Positions 20,854 through 30,973 of a stretch of DNA of 64,000 nucleotides are shown in pieces. The DNA is from Caballeronia sp. TF1N1 (GTDB taxonomy: Bacteria > Pseudomonadota > Gammaproteobacteria > Burkholderiales > Burkholderiaceae). Every line of letters begins with the position of its first letter. The stretch's first letter is position 1. The position numbers and the translations under genes are program-made. The notes under the pieces are model-generated. The model was not told the DNA's origin, ran no database searches, and was given only the letters and a program-made list of their open reading frames with translations. The stretch is from contig NZ_CP084626.1 of NCBI RefSeq assembly GCF_022878925.1, positions 2,418,001-2,482,000 of the forward strand, given 5' to 3'.

Positions 20854-21116
20854 AAGGCGGGCTAGCAGTGCGGGAATTAGAATGGAAGTTCGAACGCATT
20901 GTAGCGCCATTCGTGTAGCGCTTTAGCCCGCAGTCCATGCAATTCAGCTACAAGTGCCGTGACTTTAAAAGGTCTGATCCTGAAGCGCAGTAAGGCTTTC
21001 AGCGCATCGGCCGGCTTTTTCGAGACACGATGCGGGTACGTTTACCGCTCGCCGATGCATTTTGCCGTCCAATACATTTCTATCTTGCAGCGCAACAATC
21101 AGCCTTGACGCCCACG

Positions 21117-22121
21117 ATGCTCTCCGAGTTTTCACTGATCGATCGATACTTCGCCCGCCGCGCGAGCCCGCCATCGTCACGACACGACAACGCGGCCGCC
21201 ATGCCGCTTGGCATCGGTGACGATTGCGCGCTGATCGCGCCGCCCGCCGGACATCAACTGGCTATTTCCACGGACATGCTGGTCGAAGGCCGTCACTTCT
21301 TTCCCGATGTCGATCCGAACGCGCTCGGCCACAAGGCGCTCGCCGTGAACCTTTCCGATCTCGCCGCGATGGGCGCGAAGCCGCACGCGTTCACGCTTGC
21401 GCTCGCCTTGCCGCGCGCCGACGAAGCGTGGCTCGCCGCATTCAGCGACGGCCTCTTCGTGCTCGCGCAGCGCTTCGACTGCGCGCTGATCGGTGGCGAC
21501 ACCACGAGCGGTCCGCTCAACATCTGCATCACCGTTTTCGGCGACGTGCCGCATGGCGCGGCATTGCGTCGCGATGCCGCGAAGCCGGACGACGACATCT
21601 ACGTTTCCGGCACCTTGGGCGATGCTCGCGCGGGACTCGGCGCAATACGCGGCGAATGGCCGGCGGCGTCGTCCGCATGGAACGTGGCGCTCGAACGCCC
21701 CGAGCCGCGCGTGGCGCTCGGTCTCGCGCTGCGCGGCGTCGCGCACGCGGCGCTCGATATCTCCGATGGCCTGGCCGGCGATCTCATGCATATCCTCAGG
21801 CGCTCGAACGTGCGCGCCATCGTCGATGCCGACGCCGTGCCGTGCTCCGATGCCGTTCGCGCGTTGCCCGAAGCCGCGCGCCGCCAATGCGCGCTCGCGG
21901 GCGGCGACGACTACGAACTCTGCTTCACCGCGCCGCGCGAGCGGCGTGACGCCGTGGCTCGCATTGCAGAACGCGTGGGCGTGGCGTTGACGCGCATCGG
22001 TACAATCGAAGCGATGAGCGCGCCGTGCACGACGAGTACGCCCGCCATCGACTGGCGCGACAACACGGGCGCGCCGCTTTCACTGACGTTGCAAGGCTTC
22101 GACCACTTTCATGCAGACTGA
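21117..22121 (+). CDS. thiL: Thiamine-monophosphate kinase
   Basis: ThiL phosphorylates thiamine monophosphate to the active diphosphate using ATP. The 334-residue protein starts MLSEFSLIDRYFAR and has the AIR synthase-like fold: GIGDDCALIAPPAGHQLAIST, then the metal-binding NLSDLAAMGAKP, GGDTTSGPL and LDISDGLAGDLMHI. All conserved Asp residues of these motifs are present. The frame is open for 29 further codons upstream, but the ATG at 21117 matches the family start. Its end overlaps the pgpA start by 11 bases, so thiL-pgpA-pncC should be one transcript. Confidence 0.95.
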   Translation: MLSEFSLIDRYFARRASPPSSRHDNAAAMPLGIGDDCALIAPPAGHQLAISTDMLVEGRHFFPDVDPNALGHKALAVNLSDLAAMGAKPHAFTLALALPRADEAWLAAFSDGLFVLAQRFDCALIGGDTTSGPLNICITVFGDVPHGAALRRDAAKPDDDIYVSGTLGDARAGLGAIRGEWPAASSAWNVALERPEPRVALGLALRGVAHAALDISDGLAGDLMHILRRSNVRAIVDADAVPCSDAVRALPEAARRQCALAGGDDYELCFTAPRERRDAVARIAERVGVALTRIGTIEAMSAPCTTSTPAIDWRDNTGAPLSLTLQGFDHFHAD

Positions 22122-22650
22122 CCCGACCCCGGCGCTCCCGGGCGATCCCCCCACTGCGCGCGGCGCGCCGCGCAAGCCGAGCGCGCGCTTCATGCTCACG
22201 CATCCGCTGCATATTCTTTCGCTCGGTTTCGGCAGCGGGCTTTCGCCGATCATGCCCGGCACCGTCGGTACGCTCTTCGCGTGGGTTTCGTTCGTCGTGT
22301 TCAATCAGTATCTGACGGTGGCCGAATGGGGCGCGTTGATCGTCATCGGCTTTGTTGCCGGATGCTGGTTCTGCGGCTTCACCGCGAAGAAGATGAATGT
22401 CGCGGACCCGTCGGCGGTCGTATGGGACGAGATCATTGCGTTCTGGCTCGTGCTGCTGCTCGTCACGCCCGCGACGTTCACCGGACAGTTGTGGGCGTTC
22501 GTCGTGTTTCGCTTTTTCGATATGGTCAAGCCACCGCCCATTCGCTATTTCGACCGCCATTTGAAAGGCGGCTTCGGCATCATGTTCGACGACCTGGTCG
22601 CGGCGTTCTTCTCGCTGCTCGTGATCGCGCTCTGGCGCATGACCGTCTGA
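22111..22650 (+). CDS. pgpA: Phosphatidylglycerophosphatase A
   Basis: PgpA removes the phosphate of phosphatidylglycerophosphate to make phosphatidylglycerol in the inner membrane. The 179-residue protein has a polar N-terminal extension (1-27), then HILSLGFGSGLSPIMPGTVGTL, the second motif VWDEIIAFWLVL with the conserved Asp-Glu, and FRFFDMVKPPPIRYFD. Four hydrophobic segments are visible. The start overlaps the end of thiL by 11 bases. Pairing of thiL and pgpA is common in proteobacteria and supports both calls. Confidence 0.95.
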   Translation: MQTDPTPALPGDPPTARGAPRKPSARFMLTHPLHILSLGFGSGLSPIMPGTVGTLFAWVSFVVFNQYLTVAEWGALIVIGFVAGCWFCGFTAKKMNVADPSAVVWDEIIAFWLVLLLVTPATFTGQLWAFVVFRFFDMVKPPPIRYFDRHLKGGFGIMFDDLVAAFFSLLVIALWRMTV

Positions 22651-22689
22651 CGGTCGTTCTTCTCACCTTCAACCCTTCGGAACATCGTC

Positions 22690-23190
22690 ATGGCAACCGA
22701 TACCGTCGTTCACCAACTCGCGATTCGCGTCGGCAACAAGCTGCGCGACGAACGGCTGACGCTCGCGACCGCCGAGTCGTGCACGGGCGGCATGGTCGCG
22801 GCGGCGATCACGGATATCTCCGGCAGCAGTGCGTGGTTCGAGCGCGGCTTCGTCACGTATTCGAACCTCGCGAAGACCGAGATGATCGGCGTGCCGGCTG
22901 CGTTGATCGAACAGCATGGCGCGGTGAGCGAGCCGGTGGCGAAAGCAATGGCCGAAGGCGCCTTGCGCAACAGCCGCGCGCAGGTGGCGGTGTCGATCAC
23001 GGGCGTGGCGGGGCCAGGGGGCGGCAGCGAGGCGAAGCCGGTGGGAACGGTGTCGTTTGCGTGGAGCAATCGGCTGCATACGGCTGTCGAGACGCAGTTG
23101 TTCAAGGGGGACCGCGAACAAGTACGCACACAGGCGGCGGCGCATGCGTTGAGGGGCTTGCTGGAGTTGCTGGAGCGCAGGGAGAAGTAA
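22690..23190 (+). CDS. pncC: Nicotinamide-nucleotide amidase (CinA C-terminal domain family)
   Basis: PncC deamidates nicotinamide mononucleotide to nicotinate mononucleotide in the pyridine nucleotide salvage cycle. The 166-residue protein is the stand-alone CinA C-terminal domain: LTLATAESCTGGMVAAAITDISGSS with the catalytic Ser and Thr, GFVTYSNLAKTEMIGV, and SITGVAGPGGGSEAKPVGTVSFAW. Length and motifs fit E. coli PncC (YgaD). It is the third gene of thiL-pgpA-pncC, 39 bases after pgpA. Confidence 0.93.
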   Translation: MATDTVVHQLAIRVGNKLRDERLTLATAESCTGGMVAAAITDISGSSAWFERGFVTYSNLAKTEMIGVPAALIEQHGAVSEPVAKAMAEGALRNSRAQVAVSITGVAGPGGGSEAKPVGTVSFAWSNRLHTAVETQLFKGDREQVRTQAAAHALRGLLELLERREK

Positions 23191-23299
23191 GCGCGATGTG
23201 GCTTCGATCGCATCGCGTTCTGACTTCGCGGTATTGGTCGTGAGTTGGCGTAGCGTTGAAACGCCGCGAATTCATCGATACCCGCTGATCCACGTTTCA

Positions 23300-23338
23300 G
23301 CGCGGCTTCTATGCATCGTCGCATTGCCGAAGCCGCGC
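23300..23338. terminator. Hairpin between convergent pncC and pyrF
   Basis: GCGCGGCTTC pairs perfectly with GAAGCCGCGC around 19 bases that contain a short ATGC/GCAT stem. No clear T-run follows on either strand, so this is a weaker candidate, supported by its position eight bases beyond the pyrF stop. Confidence 0.45.
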
Positions 23339-23345
23339 ATCGTTC

Positions 23346-24158
23346 TTATCGATACGCGTTGATCGAATCGCGCGTTTTCTTCGCCGCCTCCGCAGCGGCT
23401 TGAGCGTAATCCTCGCCCTTGCTCGCGTAGATGATCGCGCGCGACGAATTGATCAGCATGCCCGTGCCGTTGCCAGTGCGGCCCGCGCGCACGGTTCTTT
23501 CGACATCTCCGCCTTGCGCGCCGATACCTGGAATCAACAACGGCATCTCGCCGACAATGCAACGCACCGCTTCGATTTCCCTCGGAAACGTCGCGCCGAC
23601 CACGAGTCCGAGCTGACCGTTCTTATTCCACCTTTCGGCCGCGAGCGTCGCGACCACGTGATAAAGCGGCCTGCCGCCTGTATCGAGAAACTGCAGATCG
23701 GAGCCGCCCGCGTTCGAAGTCCGGCACAACACGATCACGCCCTTGCCTTTATGCGCGAGATACGGCTCGATGGAATCGAAACCCATGTACGGGTTGACCG
23801 TGACCGCATCCGCACGATAGCGCTCGAACGCCTCGCGCGCATATTGCTCCGCCGTGCTGCCGATGTCGCCGCGCTTGGCATCCAGGATCACGGGAATGCC
23901 GGGATGCTTCTCGTGGATATGCGCGATCAGCGCTTCGAGTTGATCTTCCGCGCGATTCGACGCGAAGTACGCGATCTGCGGTTTGAACGATGACGCGTAA
24001 GGCGCGGTGGCATCGACGATATCGCGGCAGAACTCGAAGATCGCGTCCGAACGGCCCTTGAGCGCGGCCGGGAACTTCGACGGCTCGGGATCGAGACCGA
24101 CGCACAGCAGCGATTGCGTGCGCGACCACGCGGCGTTGAGCGATTGAATGAAGGACAT
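23346..24158 (-). CDS. pyrF: Orotidine-5'-phosphate decarboxylase, type 2
   Basis: PyrF makes UMP from orotidine monophosphate, the last step of de novo pyrimidine synthesis. The 270-residue protein is the longer, mycobacterial/proteobacterial type 2 form. The active-site motif [11 protein letters not shown] carries Lys95 with Asp93 and Asp98. [30 protein letters not shown] and [14 protein letters not shown] are all present. I chose the ATG at 24158 ([11 protein letters not shown]); an ATG 11 codons upstream is possible but atypical. It follows the sugar operon on the same strand, 106 bases after its last gene. Confidence 0.96.
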   Translation of the reverse strand: MSFIQSLNAAWSRTQSLLCVGLDPEPSKFPAALKGRSDAIFEFCRDIVDATAPYASSFKPQIAYFASNRAEDQLEALIAHIHEKHPGIPVILDAKRGDIGSTAEQYAREAFERYRADAVTVNPYMGFDSIEPYLAHKGKGVIVLCRTSNAGGSDLQFLDTGGRPLYHVVATLAAERWNKNGQLGLVVGATFPREIEAVRCIVGEMPLLIPGIGAQGGDVERTVRAGRTGNGTGMLINSSRAIIYASKGEDYAQAAAEAAKKTRDSINAYR

Positions 24159-24264
24159 GGCGGGAGGCTTCTCGAAGAACGTCGATGGCACGCATTTTAA
24201 CGTGCCGGCGTTCCACCCTACTCGTCCGAATCGTCCGGCATGCCGCCGCTTTGATCGCTTGCTC

Positions 24265-25425
24265 TCAGGCGTCTGTCATCTGGCTTTCCTTCAGCCATCC
24301 ACGCGTGCATGCGTTGCGCGTGCCTTCGCCTTCGCGCCCGAACCCGCGCGGGCGCGCGTGCGTGGACTGGCCCGCCGCGACGCATCGCCCCGTTCGCTCG
24401 ACCGTGAAGCGAAACGTACGCGCGAGCCGCTCGCCCGGTTCGAGCACCGTCATGCCGTGCGCCTCGCCTCCACCGGGCAGGTTCACCGCGTTGATCGGAT
24501 GATCCACCGGCTCGAAGCAAAAGAAGTTCTCGCCGGGCGGCGCGTAAAGCACGTAGTAGTCGGTATCGGCGGCGATGATGAGCGACAGCCGACGCCTGGG
24601 CCACAGCACGCTCGTGCGTCCGCTCCAGCCGGTGAAGGCGTTGTTCACCATCTCGGACGGCATCGGGTATGCCACGCCGAACTGCCACGCGGGCGGCGCG
24701 GGAACGTGACGCACCGGCAGCCAGTCGTCGCCGCAAAGCCACAGACCGCCCGCCGCCGCGGATAACTCCGTATCCGCTTCGCGCATCAGAAACGGATGCA
24801 GCCCGAGACCGAACGGCAGCGCCTGATCGCCCGTGTTCTGAACGTCGAGTGTCACGACGAGCGTCGCGTCGTCCAAGGCATAAGTCTGCGTTGCGCGATA
24901 CGAATACGGCTTGCCGTCGCGCCGGTCGAGCGTCATGCGCACATGGGCTGCGTCTGCGTCTTCGTCTTCCACTTGCCACGCGCCGAGCCAGCCGTCGCCG
25001 TGAATGGGCAGCGGTTCGCCCGCGCGGTTGCACGGCACGTCGATCGCGCGGCCGGAAAACTCGAACTGCCCATTGCCGATGCGATTCGAATACGGCAGCA
25101 GCGGATAGCAGGCGAGCTGATTCGGATCGGTGTCCGGGCCCGGTTCGATGCAAGGTCGAAAGATCGGCACGAGCGCGCCTTCATGACGCCAGTCGAATCG
25201 TGTGATGCCGCCGCCGAGCGAAGGCGCGACATCGAGCCGCAAATGCGCGTTTGCAAGCGTGATGCAGCCAGCGACGCCCGCGCTGCCGATAGCGACCGCC
25301 GCGGTGCCCGGGCCGGGGCGTATCGGCGGCTCCTTGGCGGCGGCGAGACGAGAACGGCGGGCGTTCGCCTGCGCCGTAGATGCGGATACCGCGTTCGATC
25401 CTGTTTCTGTGTGCGCAGCAGTCAT
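24265..25425 (-). CDS. Aldose 1-epimerase (galactose mutarotase-like)
   Basis: This 386-residue enzyme of the galactose mutarotase superfamily interconverts alpha and beta anomers of aldoses. The catalytic pair is conserved: His210 in [11 protein letters not shown] and Glu305 in [15 protein letters not shown], with the substrate His142 in IHGDGWLG. The core spans about 50-345. The first 45 residues are an Ala/Arg-rich extension not seen in the family core, and the C-terminal 35 are Arg-rich. A GGAG site supports the ATG at 25425. It is the last gene of the sugar operon, where it would present the anomer used by the sugar dehydrogenase. Confidence 0.88.
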   Translation of the reverse strand: MTAAHTETGSNAVSASTAQANARRSRLAAAKEPPIRPGPGTAAVAIGSAGVAGCITLANAHLRLDVAPSLGGGITRFDWRHEGALVPIFRPCIEPGPDTDPNQLACYPLLPYSNRIGNGQFEFSGRAIDVPCNRAGEPLPIHGDGWLGAWQVEDEDADAAHVRMTLDRRDGKPYSYRATQTYALDDATLVVTLDVQNTGDQALPFGLGLHPFLMREADTELSAAAGGLWLCGDDWLPVRHVPAPPAWQFGVAYPMPSEMVNNAFTGWSGRTSVLWPRRRLSLIIAADTDYYVLYAPPGENFFCFEPVDHPINAVNLPGGGEAHGMTVLEPGERLARTFRFTVERTGRCVAAGQSTHARPRGFGREGEGTRNACTRGWLKESQMTDA

Positions 25426-25507
25426 GGCTCGTACTCCAGCGAGAGGCGAAACGGCCCGGCGTGGCCGGGCTTGGGCGCGCTTGAACGCAGAGCGCGGCGC
25501 CTTGGTT

Positions 25508-26383
25508 TTATGGCTTGCCCTGAAATACCGCTTCTTCGATTCCGCGCACACCCGGTGTGGCGATGAACACGCCGCCTGCATGCGGATCGGTCTGCAAGGC
25601 ACGCTCGTTCAGTCCGACGCGCGCGCTCGTCACATACATCGAGGCGAAGTCCGCTCCGCCGAACGCGACGCAACTCGGTTGCGCGCTCGGCACATCGACA
25701 CGCGCGCTTTCGCGGCCATCGGGTGCATAACGCACCACGCGATAACCGCCCCATTGCGCGTTCCAGAGCCCGCCATCGGCATCGACGATAGAACCGTCGG
25801 GAACGCCCGTCGCATCGCTCAATTCGACGAACACGCGGTCGTTCGCGAAGCTCGGGTAATCGCACGCGCGAATCTGGCGCGTCGGGGAATCGCAGTAGTA
25901 CATCGTCGCGCCATCTGGGCTGAAGCCGATGCTGTTCGAGATCGCGCAGTCGGGAAGCGGCAACCGTTCGAGCGACAAATCGTGATTCAGCCGATAGAAC
26001 CCGCCGACCGCCTGCGCATCCTCCACGTCGTGCTTGGTGCCGAACACGAAGCGCCCTTCGCGGTCGCAGCGGCCATCGTTCAGACGCGTCGGCAAATCGG
26101 CTTCGACGAGCATGATGGTCTCGATCTCGCGCGTCGTCAGGTCGAAGAACGCGAGCCGCGATGCAAGGCCGAGCAGCAAGCGTCCCGCATCGGCGCACGG
26201 CGTGAAGCACGCGAGCCGCTCGGGCATTTCGAAGGATTCGCTTTTGCCGTCGCGCGGATCGTAACGCCACAGACGCTTGCCTTCGATATCGGTCCAGTAG
26301 AAGCGGCCGCTTCGCGCGCACCACGTCGCGCCTTCGCCGAGCGCGCACTGGCTGTCGACGAGAAGGCGCGCTTTCACGCCCAT
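25508..26383 (-). CDS. SMP-30/gluconolactonase family sugar lactonase
   Basis: The 291-residue protein is a six-bladed beta-propeller lactonase. The metal ligands of the family are in place: Glu17 in ALGEGATW, Asn150 in AISNSIGFSPDG and Asp196 in GVPDGSIVDADG, with Asn102-Asp103 (LNDGRCD) lining the site. It should hydrolyse the aldonolactone made by a sugar 1-dehydrogenase. The start overlaps the end of the SDR gene by 10 bases, with a GGAGG directly before the ATG, so the two are translationally linked. In this operon galactono- or arabinonolactone is the most likely substrate; sequence alone does not fix it. Confidence 0.9.
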   Translation of the reverse strand: MGVKARLLVDSQCALGEGATWCARSGRFYWTDIEGKRLWRYDPRDGKSESFEMPERLACFTPCADAGRLLLGLASRLAFFDLTTREIETIMLVEADLPTRLNDGRCDREGRFVFGTKHDVEDAQAVGGFYRLNHDLSLERLPLPDCAISNSIGFSPDGATMYYCDSPTRQIRACDYPSFANDRVFVELSDATGVPDGSIVDADGGLWNAQWGGYRVVRYAPDGRESARVDVPSAQPSCVAFGGADFASMYVTSARVGLNERALQTDPHAGGVFIATPGVRGIEEAVFQGKP

Positions 26384-27162
26384 CCTCCGTCGACGACGAT
26401 ATCCTGCGCGGTCAACATGCTGCTGTCGTCCGACGCCAGGAACAGCGCCGCGCGCGCGAGATGTTCCGGCATCAGTTCGGCGTCGATGCACTGGCCGAGC
26501 TTGATGGCTTCGCGGCCTGCGTCGTCGAGCCAGAGCGTCTTTTGCTTTTCGGTCATCACCCAGCCCGGGACGAGCGTATTCACGCGAATGCCGAACTTGC
26601 CGAGATCGCGCGCGAGGCCGCGCGTCATGCCCTGCACGCCCGACTTCGACGTGACGTAGACCGGGAAATTGCCTTGCTTGAGCATCCAGCTGATGGAGCC
26701 GAGATTGATGATCGAGCCGCCGCCGAGCTGCTTCATGTCTTCGATGACCGCCTGCGCCGCGAAGAACTGATGGCGAATGTTCACCGCGATGCCGGCATCG
26801 TACGATTCGGGCGTCACGGATTCGATCGAATGACGCTTGTCGTTCGCCGCGTTGTTGACGAGCACGCTGATGGGCCCGAGCGCCGAGCGCACATCGACGA
26901 TGCCTTTACGCAAGGCGTCGATGTCGGTCAGATCGATACGCAGGAAGAGCGGCTTGAAACGGCCTTCGGGCAACGACGCGCCGAGCCGGTCGGCGAGCGC
27001 TTCGCCCGCGGCCGTATCGATATCGAAGAACGCGACCTTCGCGCCCTGACCGGCGAAGTTTTCCACGAAGGACGCGCCGATACCGGTGGCGCCGCCCGTG
27101 ATGAGCACGGTTTTGCCCGCGAGGCTGGGATAAACGGCGAGCTTCTTTTCAGTGGCTGACAT
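26374..27162 (-). CDS. SDR family oxidoreductase, candidate sugar 1-dehydrogenase
   Basis: This 262-residue classical short-chain dehydrogenase has the cofactor motif TGGATGIG (22-29), NNAA (103-106), the catalytic Ser in GSIS (156-158) and Tyr169/Lys173 in YVTSK. An acidic residue after the second strand (FFDID) suggests preference for NAD. It overlaps the lactonase gene downstream, a pairing typical of aldose dehydrogenase and lactonase in oxidative sugar pathways, so it is the better candidate of the two SDRs for the first oxidation step. The start is uncertain: ATG 27162 (MSATEKK) matches relatives, and a GTG four codons upstream is possible; neither has a clear ribosome site. Confidence 0.85.
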   Translation of the reverse strand: MSATEKKLAVYPSLAGKTVLITGGATGIGASFVENFAGQGAKVAFFDIDTAAGEALADRLGASLPEGRFKPLFLRIDLTDIDALRKGIVDVRSALGPISVLVNNAANDKRHSIESVTPESYDAGIAVNIRHQFFAAQAVIEDMKQLGGGSIINLGSISWMLKQGNFPVYVTSKSGVQGMTRGLARDLGKFGIRVNTLVPGWVMTEKQKTLWLDDAGREAIKLGQCIDAELMPEHLARAALFLASDDSSMLTAQDIVVDGGWA

Positions 27163-27237
27163 GGGCTTGTTCACAAGAGTTTGGCTTCGCGAAAGCCATA
27201 TGGCTCTCGCGGCGATGCAAACGACACGACCGGAGGC

Positions 27238-28254
27238 TCAGTCCCGCGACCCGCGATTCTTCAGCTGATCGAGCAGCACGGCGGCCAGCAGGATCGCGCC
27301 GCGCACGAGGTACTGATAGAACGCGTCGATGTTCAAAAGGTTCATCACGTTTTCGACCGTGCCCATGATGAGCACGCCGATCACGACGCCCGAGATCGTC
27401 GCGCGTCCGCCGAGCAGCGACACGCCGCCCAGCACGCACGCGGAAATCACGTTCAATTCGAAACCTTCAGCGGCATTCGGCTGACCCGACGTGATCCGCG
27501 AAGCGAGAATGACGCCCGCGAGCGCGGTGACCGCGCCCTGGATCAGGAAGATCCACACGCGCGTGCGCTCCACGTTGATGCCCGCGAGCCGCGAGGCTTC
27601 CGGATTGCCGCCAATTGCGAGCGTATTGCGGCCGTACACAGTCTGGTTGAGCAATACGCCAAAAACGATGAAACATGCAAGCGTGACCCAGATAGGCAGG
27701 GAAATCCCCAACATAGAGAGTCCGCCGAGTTCGATGAAGGTGTCCGACGACACGCCCACCGCCTGACCGTGCGACACGATGAAGCCCAGGCCGCGCACGA
27801 TTTCCATCGTGGCGAGCGTGGTGATCAGCGCGTTGATGCGCAGATAGGCGATCACCGCGCCGTTCACGAATCCGATCACCGAACCCGCCGCCACCGCCGC
27901 GATGATCGCGATGAACGTATTGCCCGTCGCGTTCAACACCATCGCGCAAAGCACGCCGGCGAAGGCGATCGTCGAGCCGACCGAAAGGTCGAAGTCGCGC
28001 GAGGCGAGGCAGAACATCATCGTGCAGGCCACCATGCCGATCTGCGAGATCGACAAGGCCAGTCCGAGCATGTTCTCGATCGAAAAGAAGTGATCGACCG
28101 TCAGCGACATCGTGGCGAACATCACCACGAAGATCACGATCAGACTGTATTCCGTCAGTTGCTGATACCACTTTTGCTTGTCGTTCTTCTGCGGAATCAG
28201 CGCGTTCGCCACCGCCTCACCCGCTTGCCCGACGATGTTTTCTCTTGCTTCCAT
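27238..28254 (-). CDS. araH: L-arabinose-type ABC transporter permease AraH
   Basis: The 338-residue inner-membrane permease belongs to the AraH/RbsC/XylH family and closely follows AraH in key segments, for example MVACTMMFCLASRDFDLSVGS, INALITTLATMEIVRGL, YGRNTLAIGGNPEASRLAGI and VISACVLGGVSLLGG. About nine hydrophobic segments can be seen after a polar N-terminus of about 30 residues. It works with AraG and AraF. The gene lies 24 bases after araG and about 75 bases before the SDR gene within the sugar operon. Confidence 0.93.
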   Translation of the reverse strand: MEARENIVGQAGEAVANALIPQKNDKQKWYQQLTEYSLIVIFVVMFATMSLTVDHFFSIENMLGLALSISQIGMVACTMMFCLASRDFDLSVGSTIAFAGVLCAMVLNATGNTFIAIIAAVAAGSVIGFVNGAVIAYLRINALITTLATMEIVRGLGFIVSHGQAVGVSSDTFIELGGLSMLGISLPIWVTLACFIVFGVLLNQTVYGRNTLAIGGNPEASRLAGINVERTRVWIFLIQGAVTALAGVILASRITSGQPNAAEGFELNVISACVLGGVSLLGGRATISGVVIGVLIMGTVENVMNLLNIDAFYQYLVRGAILLAAVLLDQLKNRGSRD

Positions 28255-28278
28255 GATGTGCTCCCCTGTCTTCTCTCT

Positions 28279-29793
28279 TTAAGCCGCTTCCGCGACCGTG
28301 TCCGATTGCGGCAGCGCCAGACTCAACACCGACTGCTCGTTCGCCTTCCCGCGCGGCAATTCGCCCGCTATACGACCTTGCCGCATCACGACGATCCGGT
28401 CGGACACGCCCAGCACTTCGGGCAGTTCCGACGAAATCATCACGATGGCGCAGCCGCGCTCCGCCAGTTGATAGATCACGTTGTAGATCTCGTGCTTGGC
28501 GCCGACGTCGATACCGCGCGTCGGTTCATCGAGGATCACGACCTTGAGATCCGGCTCCGCGAGCCAGCGCGACAGAATGGCTTTCTGCTGATTGCCGCCC
28601 GACAAAAAGCGGATGCGCTGTCTGCGGCTCGGCGTCTTGATCTTCAAGAGCTGGATGAAGCGATCCGCCGTCTGCGCTTCCTTCTTGCGATCGAGGAACA
28701 AACCCGCGCGCAGATAATGCCGGCGGCACGAGATGTTGATGTTCTCCGCGACCGTCGCCATCGCGACAATGCCCTCTTCCTTGCGATCTTCCGGGCACAG
28801 CACGATGCCGTGTCGAATCGCTTCGCCCGTGCTGCGCACCTTGATCGGCTGACCGTCGAGTTCGATCGCGCCTTCCTTCTTCTTGTCCGCGCCGTAGACG
28901 AGGTGCATCAATTCGCTGCGCCCCGCGCCCACCAGCCCGAAGAAACCGACGATCTCGCCGCGCCGCACTTCGAAATTCGCCGGCGCGCTCAGGGCTGCGC
29001 CTTGCAGGTTCTCGACCGAGAAGCGCACGTCGCCGAGCGGCCGCGCGCGATAGTTGTAGATATCGCTGATCTCGCGGCCGACCATCTCCTGAACCAGCGT
29101 GTCGCGCGGCAAGTCTTTCAGCGAAAGATGCGACGCGATCTTGCGGCCGTCGCGGAAGATGGTGCAGGCATTGCACAGTTCGTAAATCTCGTCCATGCGA
29201 TGCGAGATATAGATGAGCGCGCGGTTGTCCGCCTTCAGATCGCGCACGAGCTTGAACAGCACTTCCGTCTCGCGATGCGACAACGAACTCGTCGGTTCGT
29301 CGAGCGCGATCACGCGCGCGTTGCGCAACAGCGCCTTGCAGATTTCCACCATCTGCCGCTGCGCGATCGAGAGCTTGCGCAGCTTGGCGTTAGGATCGAG
29401 ATCGACGCCCATCGCCGTCAGCCGGTCGCGCACGTGCTTCTTCGCCTCGCGCTTGTTGACCCAGCCGAGCCGGTTCGGCAGCGCGCCGAGCAGCAGGTTC
29501 TCGGCCACGGTCAAGTCCGGCACGTACTGCAATTCCTGATGGATCACCGCGATGCCCGAAGCAATCGAAGCCGCGGCGCTTCCGAAATGCACTTCCTTTT
29601 CGTCGATGAGCACGCGCCCCGAATCGGGCTGATACTCGCCGCCGAGAATCTTGAGCAAGGTCGATTTACCCGCGCCGTTCTCGCCCATCAAACCGTGAAC
29701 TTCGCCGGCGTTGACGTCGAACGACACGCCGTCGAGCGCGCGCACGCCTGGAAAAACCTTGCCGATATTGTCAAAACGCAGCGTCGCTGACAC
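28279..29793 (-). CDS. araG: L-arabinose-type ABC transporter ATP-binding protein AraG
   Basis: The 504-residue protein has two ABC modules, as in AraG/RbsA/MglA. The first (about 5-240) has Walker [13 protein letters not shown], signature [11 protein letters not shown] and Walker [13 protein letters not shown]. The second (about 255-500) has the degenerate [11 protein letters not shown], signature LSGGNQQKA and Walker [13 protein letters not shown]. The start is GTG at 29793, with AAGGAGG five bases upstream; an ATG two bases upstream is out of frame. It is located between araF and araH. A high-GC 869-codon frame on the other strand is a shadow. Confidence 0.95.
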   Translation of the reverse strand: MSATLRFDNIGKVFPGVRALDGVSFDVNAGEVHGLMGENGAGKSTLLKILGGEYQPDSGRVLIDEKEVHFGSAAASIASGIAVIHQELQYVPDLTVAENLLLGALPNRLGWVNKREAKKHVRDRLTAMGVDLDPNAKLRKLSIAQRQMVEICKALLRNARVIALDEPTSSLSHRETEVLFKLVRDLKADNRALIYISHRMDEIYELCNACTIFRDGRKIASHLSLKDLPRDTLVQEMVGREISDIYNYRARPLGDVRFSVENLQGAALSAPANFEVRRGEIVGFFGLVGAGRSELMHLVYGADKKKEGAIELDGQPIKVRSTGEAIRHGIVLCPEDRKEEGIVAMATVAENINISCRRHYLRAGLFLDRKKEAQTADRFIQLLKIKTPSRRQRIRFLSGGNQQKAILSRWLAEPDLKVVILDEPTRGIDVGAKHEIYNVIYQLAERGCAIVMISSELPEVLGVSDRIVVMRQGRIAGELPRGKANEQSVLSLALPQSDTVAEAA

Positions 29794-29852
29794 ATCGCCT
29801 CCTTATGCTTCGAGCGAGCCACGCCACGCGCGGCCCGCTCTCGTCCAATGAC

Positions 29853-30860
29853 TTAGTTCGATGCCAAGCCCATCTGCTGACGCACCGACGCCACGTTTTC
29901 ACGCGTTGCCAGCATGCCGGTCGTGAGCGTGAGTGCCGGCGGCGCCTTGCCGTCCTTGATCCACGCGTACATCAGGTCCGAGGTTTCCTCGCCGTGACGC
30001 TTCGGGCTGATGATGACCGTGCCGTAGAAGCCCGTCGGGTTCGGTTTCTTGAACTCGTTGATCGCCGAATCCGAGCCGCCGATGCCGATGCCGATCATGT
30101 TGTCAGCCTTGAAGCCACGGCCTTCCGCCGCGCGCACCGCGCCGAGCACGCCTTCGTCGTTGAGCGCGTAGGCCACCCAGTGCTTGAACTGCGGGTTCTT
30201 CGTGAGCGCGATGTTCGCGGCGTTGAACGCGTTTTCGGTGTCGGTCTTCGCTTGCGGCGCCATGATGATGTTCGCCTTCGGAAAGCCCGATGCCACGAGC
30301 GCGTCGGTGGCGCCGGCCGTGCGGTCATGCGCGGTCGGCAGCTGTTCGTAAGTCACGTCGATGGCGCCGACTTCCTTCACGTCCCAACCGCGCTTCTTGA
30401 TCTCGGCCGCAATACCGTCGCCGACTTGCTTGCCGATGTTGTAAGCCGAAATGCCCATGTGCGGCACGGCTTCGATCGGCTTGCCGGAACCGTCGACGAG
30501 ACGGTCGTCCACCGTCATCATCTTGAGCTTGTCGGCCTTCGCCTTGGCCACGATGCCCGGTCCGAGCTTGACGTCAGGCGTGCAGATGATGAACCCCTGA
30601 GCCTTTTGCGCGGCAAGGTTGTCGATCGCGCTCATGACCTTTTCGCCCGACGGCGCGCCGATCTTCACGAGGGTGAAGCCCTTCGCTTTCGCGGCCATTT
30701 CGGCGAACTTCCATTCGTCCTGGAACCACGGTTCTTCGGGTTGCTTCACCAGGAAGCCGATCTTGACGTCGTCGGCGGCTTGCGCAACCGGCGCGGCGAT
30801 CATGGTGGCGCTCGTGGCCGTCGCAGCGGCGAGAAGCGTAAGGAACAGTCTGCGTTTCAT
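29853..30860 (-). CDS. araF: L-arabinose-type periplasmic sugar-binding protein AraF
   Basis: The 335-residue protein begins with a Sec signal peptide ending near APVAQAA (about residue 28), then IGFLVKQPEEPWFQDEWKF, nearly the E. coli AraF N-terminus. FIICTPDVKLG, VDDRLVD, KRGWDVKEV and IGIGIGGSDSA also match AraF. E. coli AraF binds L-arabinose, D-galactose and D-fucose, which fits an operon that otherwise carries galactonate-type enzymes. The ATG at 30860 has GGGAGAC eight bases upstream; the frame is open 14 codons further. It precedes araG and araH. Confidence 0.94.
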   Translation of the reverse strand: MKRRLFLTLLAAATATSATMIAAPVAQAADDVKIGFLVKQPEEPWFQDEWKFAEMAAKAKGFTLVKIGAPSGEKVMSAIDNLAAQKAQGFIICTPDVKLGPGIVAKAKADKLKMMTVDDRLVDGSGKPIEAVPHMGISAYNIGKQVGDGIAAEIKKRGWDVKEVGAIDVTYEQLPTAHDRTAGATDALVASGFPKANIIMAPQAKTDTENAFNAANIALTKNPQFKHWVAYALNDEGVLGAVRAAEGRGFKADNMIGIGIGGSDSAINEFKKPNPTGFYGTVIISPKRHGEETSDLMYAWIKDGKAPPALTLTTGMLATRENVASVRQQMGLASN

Positions 30861-30973
30861 CGTTTTGTCTCCCGACTTTTTGCTCGAATCATGCCCGCGC
30901 ACGGGCGCTCAGTTGGTTGGCGGCCGCGTTTTTGTAGTGATGCCGCACCACGGCCAGTGCGTCATTCGTGACT

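Noticed and set aside
18829..20865. 678-codon plus-strand frame opposite maeB
   Set aside because: Antisense shadow of a clear malic enzyme, with biased composition and no ribosome site.
27181..29790. 869-codon plus-strand frame opposite araH-araG
   Set aside because: Crosses two genuine genes on the other strand; composition dominated by Arg, His and Asp.
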